Shown piece by piece: positions 10,600-24,079 of a stretch of 64,000 bases of DNA. This DNA is from Athripsodes cinereus (Eukaryota > Arthropoda > Insecta > Trichoptera > Leptoceridae). The position numbers were made by a program, and so were the translations under genes. Numbering within the stretch: the stretch's first letter is position 1; every line of letters begins with the position of its first letter. The stretch covers positions 12,403,290 through 12,467,289 of the forward strand of contig OX388316.1 in the NCBI GenBank assembly GCA_947579605.1. The letters are read 5' to 3'. The notes below the pieces were generated by a model that was not told where the DNA came from, did not search any database, and worked only from the letters and a program-made list of their open reading frames with translations.

Positions 10600-13500
10600 C
10601 TACCTATATCACAGTAATACAAAAAATACAATCTAACACATACATTTTCATTTATCTGAAATATGGCATACTAGATCAAAAACAATATATTCTAAAAACA
10701 AGTTAATACCTATATATATATTTGTGTTATTAATGAGAGACAATAATTTTACTAATTTACTTTGTAATATCGTTTTTCGTCTATTAAAATATTGATCTGT
10801 ATTGAAAATAGATGCTACCAAGATGTTTGTTTTAATTTATTGAGTAAACGTTTACTTTGTAAAACTCCATAATAATTTATCTAAAAATAACGCAAATGGT
10901 TTTAGTTTTAGTATTTTTGATTGCCTAGTTTTACTATTATTGAGTGCCTATACCTCGTATCAACTTAATTTTGTCTAATTTTAATATATAAAAAAATTGT
11001 CAATACCAGTAATAATCGGATATTCGGTAAAAATACCGGATACTTAATAATTCGAGTAAATATTCTTTAACAAAACTGAGGAGTTTTTGAAATATTTCAA
11101 ATTCCTATACGTACCATATTGAAAATTCAAACACAGGTACTACTGAAAATAGAATTAATTTAATCATTCATTAATAAAATACGATAAATAATAACTGCAC
11201 ATCTTAAAAACATCAATAAATACCTCGACATTATCATGTACACAACATAATATCTTCCAATAACAGTAAAACGAAAATTATTTCAATTATTCAACATACA
11301 CACAAAATATCTGCTAATTTCACATGAAATACAAACAAATAATAACATACCGTGATGCTATGTGGAATGAAAATAACTGACACATCAAAGTAACAATGAT
11401 TCATTAACTCTCTATTAATCGCTGCTATTAAACTTATTGCTAAATCTAACATGTACCTACTATACTACAAGTAACTTGTGAGTACGCCTGTAACAGTTAT
11501 CTATCATTTAGAACTATTACTATTGTAGGTACAATTTTATTTATAGAGGCAAGTAGGTATGAAGAAATGAAAATAAAATAAAAATGTTGCTATTCAGTTA
11601 GGTTGTATAATATTTAGATTAATAATTTATCATTCTGAATATCGTTAATAAATTATTATCTATTGATGTAAACTTTTCGCCACAAGCATTTAGAAATATT
11701 AAAAAGTTTTTTATTTCATTAAAAAATCTTTGGAATTTTATATGAAGTAAAATTAATGAATTCTTGGACATTTTGATGACTTGAACGTTATGATGAAAAG
11801 TTCTGAATTTATATCTCGAGTTTAAATTACTAGGCCTTTTCTAAACAATTTTTGTAGGATATTTAAAAGAAGGTATTTACATTCATACAACTGTGAGATC
11901 TTTGAATTTAGGTTAGCTACCTTCCACGAAATTCACAAAATATTTTAGTAGGTACATTCAGAATAATTTGTATAATAAATTTATTTGTAAGCAGCAAAAT
12001 TCAGTAACTTAGGAAAATAACAAGAATTTTATTTGCATAAAAGAAATGCAATTCTCCATGAATCTGGAATCGATTAAGAATGTTAAGGAACAATTAATTT
12101 TTACTGCGAATCAATTAAAAGAAGAGAAAGAAATTTATAAATATAACGCTATTTTTTACAGCCGATAATCGTGTTCATCTAATCGCAAAAGAAATCGCAG
12201 TGTTGAATTTGAGCTGTAACAAAATTCTTAGAAAAAGTTAATGTAAACAAAACAGTTATTAATTTAATTTTAAACTAATAATAATATCATGTTTCTTAGT
12301 GGTGGATGAAGAATGATCTTATTATCTTCCCGTCTTTCGCCTTCAAGACTTCAACTTTACACAAAAGAAATTTGATTTGATGGACAGTTAAGATTTCGCG
12401 ACGTAGTCACTTAATACAATATCTTAGATCGTGAATATAATATCTATTATTATTGTTATGAGAGAGAAGAATAGAATTAGATGGAATAAGTAGAACAATA
12501 ATAATTCTTAAAGATAATCTGATTGATTATTCCAACGACATTGAAATATCAAACGGGAGGCTGATGCCATCATAACCTCAAAATCTAAATGTCAAATCGC
12601 TCATCGCTGCCGCCGCTACTTTACTAATCAGATGAATGACTGACTATTGTATAGACTATTTTGTATTGCAATATAATAAGCCTCTAGTTTAATCTAGTTT
12701 TAATTTAAAATCATGTTAGTAACTATGTACAATCATCGAATCATAACAATGAAAAAAACAAATCGTGATTTTATAATTATAATTACAACACGTACCTACC
12801 TACTAGCTGCAGATTTTATATCTTACTGTGAGTTTCAAACAATGATTAATTATTTTATACTTACTTCAAGGACTTGTACCTATTTTAGAGTAAGACTTCC
12901 TGTTTAAAATTATGAATTGGATTTTCGAATAAGCCTAATAAGGTTTATGTAGGTACAATGTATTTCTTCTTTTGACTTAACCAAAATACAGTTATGTCTT
13001 TTATTTAGTTTAAAGGGAGAAACTGTGTTCACTGGTGACTTAAACGACTTAAATCAGTTTTTTGGGTCCTCCAATTGTGGAAAGTGTCACTGACGATAGG
13101 CCGTTAGTAGGTATAATAATAGGATAGGAAGTAAGTACATATCTCATTATATTATTAAAAAAAAATTAAGGATCTTGAGAATAGCTGATATTCATTTAGG
13201 TATCAACTCATTTCGCGAGTTATAAAGGGGAATATCGTTACCTTTAAAACTAGTATTAATTTCGGTCCAAGCGTAAATACATACCTACGTTAAGAAGATT
13301 TGTTAAAATAATAAATTAGTGCATCTTCGAAAATTTCATTGTTTGCGGATGATATAAAAAAAAAACATAATTTCAAGCGTATCATTACAATAAAAAGTAA
13401 GATAAACAAGTCGAAAAAGAGTAAATAATATCTAATACATAATTTATTATAATTTCAAATTATCATTTTGATTGATTTCTTTACAGAGAGATCTGTCATA

Positions 13501-16390
13501 TAAATACTGTGTTAGATACTGTGTGTTAAGTATAATAATACTATGTATTTTAAACGACAAATCTGTTTGTCCTATTAGAAAATTCAATAATGTTATATTA
13601 TATCCAGTATAATAACACCGACGCTGAAGATTGATTGGTGTAATTCATCATCGATTATTATTGTAGAAGACTCAATGAGCTCTAATGATTTTATTATTCT
13701 AAATCATATATTATTTGATAAATTAGAGATGTATTATTAAGTATTAGGTAGCTACCACATGGGAAAAATGTCGGTAGATGAATAAAGTGTATTATCTGAT
13801 GTCTGAAACAGATATATTTTGATTATAAAGATGAAAAAACATTATTTATAGATTGGTATTAAAAAACTGGAAAATTATTTAGTTCTAAGACTATTTTAAA
13901 AGGAAATATTGCCGATCAAAATCATGAGTGTCTTGCGAATAAAATAATTTAGATGATAGATTGACATCTATAAGAAGGTGCCATATAGAATATAAACATT
14001 TTACCAATGAATCAATACTATCATAAATATTGTCTTATCTAATAAAATAATAGACATCTCTCTGGATAACACAAGTTTTATACTCGTACATTTTAGAAAA
14101 TTTTATGGTTCAGAAGAACGTTGTGTTATGAAAGATATGTTGCAAATATTATGCAAAAATAAAATGCTATTTAATCAACAATCCTCAGTGGACGGGCACT
14201 TATGTAACTTGACACAGTATACAATGTAATTTTTTCTTCCGTATTTCAAATTATTAACATATTTTTGTCAAAATCCAATCCAATTTCCTTCGATGCTCCT
14301 CTTGGTAGCAGAGAAAAAATCATATCAAGTATGTATCAACAAATCAATGATGATCATAAAAACTTCAAAATAAAAATGGTCTACTGTGTAGAACAACAGT
14401 GCAAAACAAAAACCTGAATTATCCATACCTAATTTGATCGCTTTGGTTGATTGTCCAGTGGTGTCATTTTGATCTCCCTCTGTGTCTTTGTAGTAATAAT
14501 TATGTCAAAGACAGACATGCGGGTGCAGCGGTATTGGCATCCCATGTTGACATCTGCCCCGCGTAATGTCAAACTAATATACTGACGAATTTTTATTGTT
14601 ATGCATTATTATTTATCGATCACCAACAAGAATTATGATTTGTTCTATTATTAACTGGGTACACGCGTCACGGGATCAAAATAAATAATGCACTCAGACA
14701 ACATGAAAAAATGTATCAAAATAATTCAAGGTACAAATAGAAAAACCTAAGTCCTAGAAGGAATTAGCTTTTCATAACAGTGGACCACACAAGCAAAGCA
14801 GACTGTAGGCTTCTTTGATTCCAAACGTAAATCACGTGGCTAAATACGCTAGAGAATGAACTTGTTAGGTCGATATAAGAAAAGCTCCTTATTAAGGAAT
14901 CCATGGCTTTCAATATTGATGAATATCAGGACAAGAGAGAGAAAAAAAGATCTACTTTTTCCGATTATGAACGAAAGAAAACCGTCATAGATTATTTGCT
15001 GGAAACTTTTTCATTTGCCTATTATGTAGGTATTCACATACCACCTCATTATTAAATTCGTATAGAAATATATTATTATTTTATCCAACATTAGATACCG
15101 ATAACCAATATCATCATCTAGCAATGTATGAAGGTATGTATTAACCTTTCCCATAACATATTAATATGAGTAAGCACATTTTTGCCACTAGGTTGTCGTA
15201 CGTCAGTCAATTTTAAACAATTTTCATATGACGAAACTAATATTTTCATCTATAGAAGCACCTACGAGACTTGTTGGTGACCAAGATTTTTACGCTACAT
15301 AGAATGATATTGTGCTTAGTTACCCAGTATTTGTTGAATTTGCAAATAAAGTATCTGCTGATTAGCTAGTTTCAAGATACATTCCAGAAATTCGTGTAAG
15401 TGAATTCTGCGTTCATAGGTACCTAATTTTCATTTTTTTATAGGAACACGTTTAAAATGGTTTTCAAATTCCAACATAGGTACCTACCATCTATTTTGAT
15501 TTTCAACTGCGGTAGTTTTTTCTTGTCACATTTTACTATTAGATACTTATTTTTAGTGAATAACTAATTAATAAGTGGTCGATGCTTTATTGAAAACTAA
15601 ATTCCAGAAGTGCACATATTATGACGTCATTTTGCGACTTATTAGCATAGTAGAAAAGAAATGTAGGTATGTACTTAACTTAAATTTTGCATTTATCCTT
15701 CATGTATTCGACATATGTTTCATTGTATAAAAATAACCTTACGTTAATCGTATATTGTATACAGACTAATGTAATATTACAATAAATATTGTTATTATAC
15801 CGTACGGTTACAGGTTTCATCTTGTCATTACTGTATCATTTACATATCAAAAAATGTCCGAGTAAACATTGTATGTTATTATCTCTACTGTATCTACTCA
15901 CTATGTTCATACAGACTCGGCTGTCAGGAAGTTAACCCATATGAACCCGATGAATTTCGAATTTAAAGACAATTGACTCGGTTCTGGTCGGGTCATATCT
16001 TGAGAACTACCTTCCAAAATGTTTATGGTGGCTTGGACCACCTTTTTTCACAGTAGGTTTCTATTATTGCAACGACCTTAGGACATTAAGAATATGTATT
16101 ATCAATAATTGTTGGTGCATATAACACTTCATTATCATTATTTTTATATTTCCATACCTTTAATGTATTAAGCAAAAATTTTAATATGAAGTTTTTAATT
16201 ATTTTTATTATTTCATAAAATATGGCAACTAAATGGGCTCTGATATTATAAACAAATAGAACAAAATGTGGACACTTATAAAGCATCATACACGTTTGCC
16301 ATTGTATAACTCTTGCTAATTGCTAAAAGACGTAATATTTTATCCAACTCTTATAATTCTACTACAATTTTATCAAGATCCTCCAACAAA
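10600..16390. other. Long AT-rich noncoding stretch
   Basis: No gene, recognised transposon or RNA gene is visible. Two blocks are less AT-rich and lack transposon signs: about 12025-12215, which includes the octamer-like ATTTGCAT, and about 12530-12650, with GCTGCCGCCGCTAC. The frames at 12713-12907 and 16086-16289 lack protein-like features. Confidence 0.5.
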
Positions 16391-16394
16391 AGCG

Positions 16395-16492
16395 ATCATT
16401 AGCAGGAATTGCCTAGTTTACTGGAGTAGAAGAAACTAAAAAAATCATTAGCAGGAATTGCCTAGTTTACTGGAGTAGAAGAAACTAAAAAA
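16395..16492 (+). repeat. Exact tandem duplication of a 49-bp unit
   Basis: The unit beginning ATCATTAGCAGGAATTGCCT occupies 16395-16443 and is repeated without a mismatch at 16444-16492. Two copies only; identity implies a recent origin. Confidence 0.95.
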
Positions 16493-16831
16493 ATCGAATA
16501 TCGGTTGGGTTTAACTATAACCTGAATTGTTCAAATAATTGTAATTTTTTAATAATTATTTTGTTTTCCCAATAAACTATGTAAAAAGTATTATTTTCTT
16601 CCCATTGATAGTCCTCACAATTTGATGTTCAGCAGTGTATGTAAACGGGAAGAAGAATGAGATCTTTCATAGTTATTTCTAATTAAAACATCATTCTTTT
16701 TTCAGAAAGTTATCATTTGAGAACATCGAAGTTTGGCACAATGTCTGAAGGATTGTAAACATCTCAAGAAATATAAAAGAAAAATTATAGAATGTTTTAT
16801 ATAGATTTAAATGTTGTGGCCCAAAACATAA

Positions 16832-17180
16832 CGAAATGAAAATGTTAAGATGGGCTGTAGAAGTAACAAGGTTGGACAGATTGAAAAATGTCTATATCCG
16901 TGGTAGTTTTAAAATCACTCTCACCAGTGAAAAAGTGACTAAAAACAGATTAAGATGGTACGGACACATTTTGAGTAGGTATACCACAGGATAATATGAG
17001 ATAAAAGGACAATGGACATAGAAGTAGGACCAAGAAGACCAAGCAGACCAGTGACCACTTAGATGTCCACGATGACCAGGGATCTGAGAGAGACAGAGCT
17101 GTGTTCGGAGGATGCAGGGGACCAGAGGACTTGGAGGATGAGGACTAGGAGGGCCGACCCCAAAGAAATGGGATAAATGT
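16832..17180 (+). pseudogene. Decayed reverse transcriptase C-terminus, non-LTR family A
   Basis: Reads EMKMLRWAVEVTRLDRLKNV, then NRLRWYGHILSR, then after frame breaks DLRETELCSEDAGDQRTWRM and RTRRADPKEMG before a stop. EM-MLRW...RLRWYGH is a hallmark of the C-terminal region of insect RTE-like polymerases, also annotated as craniofacial development protein 2-like. Several stops and frameshifts show it is dead. The final RTWRMRTRRADPK segment also occurs, diverged, at 44285-44440 on the minus strand. Confidence 0.75.
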
Positions 17181-17501
17181 TAGGGCGAAGAAGAAAGAAG
17201 AGAATGTTTTATTTAGACTGATTGATGAATGGAAATATGTTTTACATTCAGTATCCAACAGGTTAACACAACAGCAATATAATAACAAAACGATAAGTTT
17301 TTATTGAATGAAGTCTAAAGTGTAATTTGTTTTGTAATTGTTAACTGAATTATAAATCGATTTGACCGGTGATTATCATTAATAAAAACCAGCCAACAAT
17401 GTGATATAAGTACAAAGTACATTTACCTGTGTAAATAGATAATATTATATTAATATGAATCTGTGTAAGTTCATAGGTATTATTATTATGATATTTGTAG
17501 G

Positions 17502-20381
17502 CAGAGGCGGCTCTTTGATAATGAGCGGCAGTTCAAACGCACCCCCAGTTTAAAACCTAACAATAAGTAATAATTAAAATAAAAAATATTTCTTAATTTT
17601 CCCACGAACAATATAATATTATTATTCCAGTAACCATATGAACAAAACAGTCATCGCATACATTAATGCTTTTCAACATGCAGCGCCACTGTTCGTTAGA
17701 ATATTTTAATGCGGATGTCGAGCGTACTAATCGGTGCAAAATTATTTCTTGAACAAGACCCACGTACATTTCGTATAGCTCCAATACAAAGTACGCGGTG
17801 CTAAAATTGTATGGAGATATTAAAAATATATGGGATATCTTGAGCAATGAACACAACTATGCTCACACGTAAAAAGGAGTAAGAGATACACCTTGTAGCA
17901 TTTTGTCGTACATTGACGGAATTTTTTTGACTAGTGTGTTTTTTTTATGTGAAGGGATTCCTGTTATTAGTTATATGTGGACGCGATGAATAAGTACCTA
18001 CCTACCAAGTGTGTGTGTACCTAAAAAATGCATCGCTTGACATCGTGAGGTTCAAAGGTCAGCCCTATGCATTGTTATTACTTATTAGATAGTGGTAAAA
18101 TTTCTTTAGTAAGACACCGCTAGTCGCGATTGTGTTATGCAGATAATAAGTTTTTTGATTTCGGCGCGCTTATATCATAATATTACGTACAATTTTAAGA
18201 ATCTACGATATCCCTAAATTAAATTAATATATTATTGTTTTTAGCTTACAAAATGTGTGAATTAAATGTAGAATACATTAAAAATAGCTCTAAAAATTTC
18301 GAAACAAACCTATTAATAAAAAGACACGGCCCTCCGCGTCCTTTTTTACATATTAATCATACATGCAACTCAAAAAACAAATCATATGTTCGTAAATTTA
18401 AATTAGATTTTTATACTAAAGCTCAGTGGTTGTGCGGGTGTGACAAAACTAATAAACTTTTTTGTTTTCCGTGTTTAATTTTTAGTGGAGATTCGAACTG
18501 GACAGAGCAGGGTGTAAATGATTTGGCGCACTTAAGTCAGAAAATTAAAAAACATAGCCAATCGTCACACCATTTAAAAAATGTAATGACTTTAGCAGTT
18601 TTGGGCACAGTTAATATAAGAGAACAGCTTGATTCTGGATATCGGATGCAAGTAAAACAACATAATGAGGCAGTAGATCAAAATCGATATGTAATGTCAA
18701 AAATAATTGATTGTGTAAGATTTTGTGGAGCATTTGAGCTAGCACTACGAGGTCATAATGAAAAATCCGATTCGTTAAATCCGGGAGTTTTTCGTGGTCT
18801 GATCAATTTTGTAAAAGAGTTGGATGGAGTGATGAAAGAGCATTTAGATAAATCCTCTGTTTTCAAAGGCATTTCAAAAACCATTCAAAATGATATTTTA
18901 GACTCAATTTTGGAAGTCTACCATTCCAATATAATAAAACAGATCGCTGAATGCGACTTTATCGCCATTCAAGCGGATGAAACGACAGATGTATCCACAA
19001 CCTCACAATTGGTATTAATATTAAGATACGTATGGAAGGGCGAAATTCAAGAACATTTTTGGAAATATTTAATACCGAAATCACACTGCGCTGAAGGTCT
19101 ATGCAATGCAATCATGAATGAGTTAAAGATATTAAACATCACACCAAATAAACTGATTGCACAATGCTATGATGGTGCATCAGTAATGAGTGGAAAATTA
19201 GGTGGGGTACAAGCTAAAATAAAACAAGATTTTCCATTTGCCCACTATGTACATTGTTACGCTCATCAATTAAATTTAATAATTGAAAAAAGTGCGTCAC
19301 ATAACAATGTATTGAAAAGGTTTTTTGCAAATTTGCATGCTTTTCCTGTTTTCTTTTCAAGATCTCCAAAACGAATGCAAGTACTTAAAGATGTAGCTAA
19401 GATCAAAATTCCTTCTGCTCCGCAAACACGATGGAACTTTAATAGCAAGACAGTGAACCGTGTGCACACTTATTCCGAATTATTAATAGACTGTATGGAA
19501 AAAATATTGGATATGGAGAACAACGATGCTAACACTATTAATCAGGCTGATATGCTTTTAATATATCTAAAAGATCCGCATTTTCAATACTGGTTAAAGT
19601 TTTTTAATTCCATTTTTATGCAATCTGATATACTATTTCACCAATTACAAACAAAACCGATAGATGCAACCAAAATCAAAAATTGTATATTTCAGTTTGA
19701 AAAAAGTATTCAAAACATACGCAACTCGATGAATTCCAATTTCGAGCCACCAGCAAAACGAGGAAAAACCGAAAATTATATAATTTGCATCGAAGTATGT
19801 GATATAATAATACAGCAAATAAAGGATCGATTCGAATTCACAAACCATCTTGCCGCGTCTAAATTATTTGAATCTCAAGACTTCAAAAATTATAGAGAAA
19901 AATTTCCGCACGATGACTTTACTGTAACAGTGAATACCTATCCCTTTTTAGATAAATTTCAGTTAAAAAGTGAATTGTGTGCCATATATGAACGTGATGA
20001 TTTTGCTGATGCTGATGGCTCGGCAGCCATATTGCGATTATTTTACAAAACAAATTTATAGGAATCATTTTCCGAAACTTTTAAGCTGTTAACAATAATC
20101 TGTACTATACCAATGACATCCGTGGAAAGTGAAAGGTGTTTTTCAACATTAAAAAGAATAAAATCATTTTTGAGAAATAGTATGAACCAAAATAGACTAA
20201 ATTCCTTATCTGTATTAAGCATTGAAAAACAATTTATACATGAAATACCAGAGTTTAACCGTTTAGTAACTGAAGTGTTCGCTAATGGCAAAGAGAGGAG
20301 GATAGAACTTCTTTATAAGTAATAAGGTAGGTGTTTTTTTTTTACCGAACCCCCCCAAATATATATTGCCGGCCGCCTCTG
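17502..20381 (+). mobile_element. Complete hAT DNA transposon with terminal inverted repeats and 8-bp target duplication
   Basis: The left end begins CAGAGGCGGC. The right end, reverse complemented, begins CAGAGGCGGC too. The 8-bp sequence TTTGTAGG flanks it exactly at 17494-17501 and 20382-20389, the target size expected of hAT elements. The 2,880-bp element holds a single transposase frame preceded by about 750 bp of noncoding sequence. An exact target duplication and near-intact coding frame argue for recent insertion. A small homopolymer tract of C lies just inside the right end. Confidence 0.95.
18253..20322 (+). pseudogene. hAT transposase (ZMYM1/TTF-zinc-finger, DUF4371-like) with one in-frame stop
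   Basis: This would cut and paste the surrounding element. From the ATG at 18253 the frame runs 602 codons to a TAG at 20059-20061, then continues in the same frame to a TAA at 20320-20322, for 690 codons in all. Residues about 61-106 form a TTF-type zinc finger (CGC, CFPC, then H residues). Catalytic-domain landmarks are QADETTD (Asp near 242), AQCYDGASVMSG (Asp near 307) and TRW (near 392-394). The C-terminal hAT dimerisation segment, MTSVESERCFSTLKRIK, lies after the stop at 20113. The TAG therefore removes the dimerisation region, which is normally needed for activity. The only defect seen is this stop, so it could be a recent nonsense mutation, a sequencing error or a read-through codon. 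I chose ATG 18253 because no ATG lies upstream in frame. Confidence 0.9.
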
Positions 20382-20589
20382 TTTGTAGGTACATGTTAAA
20401 TTTTGTGTTCTAAACGATTGATTGATCATTATAGTTCATATAATCGGCATGCGGCACACTTATGGTGAACTTTAGACCTGGCATTGCTCAAGTTCGACAA
20501 CCAAATATGAGAAACAAAATGTAATACAAAGCACACCCTTCTCGAAAAAAAGCGAGGAATAGCCTAATTCTGCATATACATACATTTTC

Positions 20590-20705
20590 TTCCCGTTTTC
20601 CTTGTTGGGTCAAGGGCGTTTTGTGCCCAGGTACTTCCTACAGAAATCCCTGTCCATTGCTGTTTCCAGGATTTCTGGTGACTCCAAACTAAGTTTTACA
20701 ACACA
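20590..20705 (-). pseudogene. Reverse transcriptase 3' fragment, family B
   Basis: Minus-strand translation reads SLESPEILETAMDRDFCRKYL and then GTKRP followed by a stop, resembling the final residues of insect non-LTR polymerases (DRD.WRK). The DNA matches a second fragment at 44462-44545, also on the minus strand, including GTTGGGTC, AGGTACTTCCT / AGGTACATCCT and ACTCCAAAC. Confidence 0.5.
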
Positions 20706-20744
20706 CATATTTGCTACGCAGCTTCTAATTCGCTTACAAGTCAA

Positions 20745-21170
20745 CTCAACTAATGTATGCAAGTGAGACGTGGACATGACTGAAGAAAGATGAACGCGGT
20801 AAGAAAGCAGTAGAAATAAAATCGTTAAGAAGGATGTGTGGTAAAAGTCTAAAAGAGTACGTAATAGTGTCACACTTGAAGAATGTCGAAAGACAGTTGG
20901 TGTGATAACCAGGAGGAATGTAAATAAATTATGGTGGTTTGGGTATGTGTAAAGAATAAATGAGGACAGAATGACAAAAAAATATATACATGGCTGAGAG
21001 AAAGGGTAGGTAATCGGAGACAGTACCTACATAATATAGTTTATATCCTAATGGAAGAGCACTTTTTAGGTATTATGAACAAGAGAGAATATAAATGACG
21101 AAGTGCATGGATGTGATGGAAGCAAAATGAAACGGACGTAACCTTTTTTGAGAATAAGTGAGAAATTCCA
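20745..21170 (+). pseudogene. Decayed reverse transcriptase C-terminus, family C
   Basis: Plus-strand fragments read LMYASETWT, ERGKKAVEIKSLRRMCGKSL, then, with stops, segments like the family's WFGHVERM...LTK. This is the domain downstream of the polymerase core in an insect non-LTR family. It has many stops and is beyond function. It appears to be the same family as the minus-strand fragments at 46755-47075 and 62320-62610. Confidence 0.6.
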
Positions 21171-21987
21171 CATTTGTTGTTAATATAAAAGTTTGGACCT
21201 TATCTCAATATACCAGTCTCAATAACTATAATTATTATTTATTTAATGTAAACTTTATTTTCCAAAAACACGATCATTAAGTGAGGATCTACATATAAAA
21301 TGTAGAGCGCATTCGTTTCCTCAATAAAAGAGCCTGTAATTCTAGTTCAAGCTATACTTACACACACTTGAACGATCAAAAGTATTTATACGGGAATTAT
21401 TCTACAGGTGGTGAAGGCTGAAGGAATGGGCGGTCTTATTAATCAATTTTGCTGTCGAAAAAACAATCATCTGTCTGTCTACAGTCTATAGCTTTTTGTT
21501 TGTTTTACTGCTAGCTTTTTTCTAGAATAAAAAATAATACTCGTAAAGTATGTCACAGACGGAATAAATAATTGTATTTTATTGTAAGTAATTCAGAAAC
21601 AAGTAATGGAACCCATCCATGTATTTTCATATTTATGAAGAAAAGTACTCTGTCTAAAAAAATAGTAATTCTAACTCTGACCCATAATGTAGAAGTTAAT
21701 ATGTAATAAGTTTTCCAGCTTTTATGAACCTAGTAGGTAAAGATCTTATGTATTAGTTTTATTATTCGACATTCCTATGCTTGTTTTTTTACAGAGCTGA
21801 AATAGAGTGGTTCTTTGATTATTTTTTTTCAGTTTTTCAGACAGGCATCTACTTTTCATTCTTTCATGCATGTTTTTGCTCATTTCTTGATATAAAACAG
21901 ACTTCAATCTTATAGTGAAGTAAATGATGTTTATTATTTTATTGGTGCACAAGTAGTAGAATTCCATAATTGGAAAAATTGAAACAA

Positions 21988-22115
21988 GCGTACTATAGAT
22001 TGAATAAACACTAGAGAGACGTCTTTTGATTTCTTAGATCATTATTAACCCTATAGATTGATAATAACCAAAGAAGTCGAAAGACGTTTCACTCTTGTTT
22101 GTTTAATATACGTAT
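21988..22115. mobile_element. Imperfect foldback MITE
   Basis: Arms TGAATAAACACTAGAGAGAC-GTCTTTTGATTTCTT (left) and AAGAAGTCGAAAGACGTTTC-ACTCTTGTTTGTTTAA (right) are imperfect reverse complements. The centre holds ATCATTATTAA / TTGATAATAAC. No coding content; the type is not assignable. Confidence 0.55.
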
Positions 22116-24040
22116 AGAAGGACAAAACGCTTATTTCACATAATATAAACGATGTTGATATGGTGGACCAACCAAGTAAAGAAGAATTTTTATGAGCTCA
22201 TCCATTCAGCAGAAAAAGCGAGATTATTGGCGTGAAAAAGTCAGAAGAAATTCAAAAATATCACAATGAAAGTGAAGGAAGGTATGACGAAAAATAAGAT
22301 CTAAAACTAAATTAATTAATGATTCTAGCTTACATATTTTATCACAGGCGCCAGTGTCACTAATAGTAAAGAATATAAATTAATATTTATAAACCTACCT
22401 AGGAGGTTATCTAAACAATTCTTGTATTATTTATATCAAAACATTTGTCAAATGATAAAGAGCATCACGTCAAACATGACAATCTATAAACAGCTGTCAA
22501 AAACTTGGCGAAAAAAAAAACTTTTTTTTTGTGTCATCGCATTCAGTTTTACTTTTAATTATTTGGACAGAAACATCAATAATGTTTAATAGTTTAGATT
22601 ATACATATAACAGAGACTAGAGGAAGCCTGTTTATTTTACCATCATTAATTTATAAATACCAATGTCACCTAGGTATATTATGATATGTCATCCGTTTTT
22701 TAAGGGTAGAAACCCTTGTCTTGAAAACCCGCACAGTATTGACGTCAATTTATTAATAAACGTTTTTTTTTGTTAATGTATATACAGGCTGGATATCTAT
22801 TTTAAAGTAAATAAACACATAATGCTAATTAAATTCGAGAAACATTTTTTTTAAGATACCTAAGTACACAGTGGTTTTAGCATCCATCTAGGAACAAAAA
22901 TATTTTTATTCGAAAGTGAAAAATATACATCTATTATTTTCAAAAAGCAAAATGCTCACACAGCAATCAATATTTATTAACACATTTTAAAATAAAAAAT
23001 CAAAATAAAATATTATGAGCAGTTAAACCGTAGCCGCGAAAAAACATTTAATTTATTTTATGATTTTTTGATAAAAATCTATTTATTATATAACATATAA
23101 ATACCAACATTGTGATTAGGTATATAAGTGATATATTAATTCATAATAAAAAAAATATAAATCTAAATGAAACTTCAGACCCCCCTGTATATATGATCAA
23201 AAATAGCCCCCAAAACACAAAGGCAAAATTTGACATTAGATTAATAATGGTACCTACAAGAAACAGAATGATTTAACAATTTAAAATTCCTAATATAATA
23301 ATATATTATAGTAAAAGACGGTGAACCTTTTTAAAACCAAGTTTACTGCATACATTTGTATCCCAAATATTATTCGTAAGAAGGTAGAAGGTGGGTAGAT
23401 GGAAGCTGATCGAAATGATGTAGGTAGGTATAGTACGGTCAAGTTGTTGTTATTGTGTATTATATTATTTCTTTATGATGTATAGTAATAATAATGACTG
23501 CAGTCGAATGTTTACATCGATATAAAACAGTGTCTCTTCATCGGCCTATCTCGGATCAAAGAGAAGAGGCCCTTGAAAATATTGTCAAGTCATGAAAGTG
23601 TAGGATGACCATCTTGTGAAGAGACTCAATTAGACCTCAGTCGTATTTTTATGTACATGATATGTACATTAAAAGGAGTATGGTAACGATATCGATAGAC
23701 TAGTACAAATTATTGAAATGGCAATTATTTCACTCTTGTGAAATGCTATGATGGTAAATTTGTTTAATATACCTACGTAACATAATAGCTTTGATTTCCA
23801 AGTTTTGAACTTTGAATCCTGTTTTCAAGCCACTGCATATTTTTAAAAATGAATAGGTGTGATTTTTTTAGGTAGGTACATTAGCAGAATACACTGGAAT
23901 CCTGAGGGTTGAAGAACTCTTTCAACAAGGACGACCTACGCTAGAATATTAGCTAACATCGGAGAGACCTGACATGGTACTCAAAGACAAAAAAGGCATA
24001 GGTATATGGTTTTCATTATAAACCTTCACAATCGTTTTCA
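22116..24040. other. AT-rich noncoding DNA
   Basis: No gene is supported. A small A/T hairpin (A run then T run) lies near 22510. Nothing else is recognised. Confidence 0.5.
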
Positions 24041-24079
24041 CATATTATAATGTCCTACATTCCAGATTTAATATGTAAT

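Noticed and set aside
14460..14580. Possible exon or CpG-containing element (GACATCTGCCCCGCGTAATG)
   Set aside because: Slightly GC-richer but no open frame, splice arrangement or repeat structure to support a call.
17593..17856. 87-codon minus-strand frame inside the hAT element
   Set aside because: Lies in the element's 5' noncoding part on the opposite strand. No recognised domain; hAT elements of this kind normally encode only the transposase.
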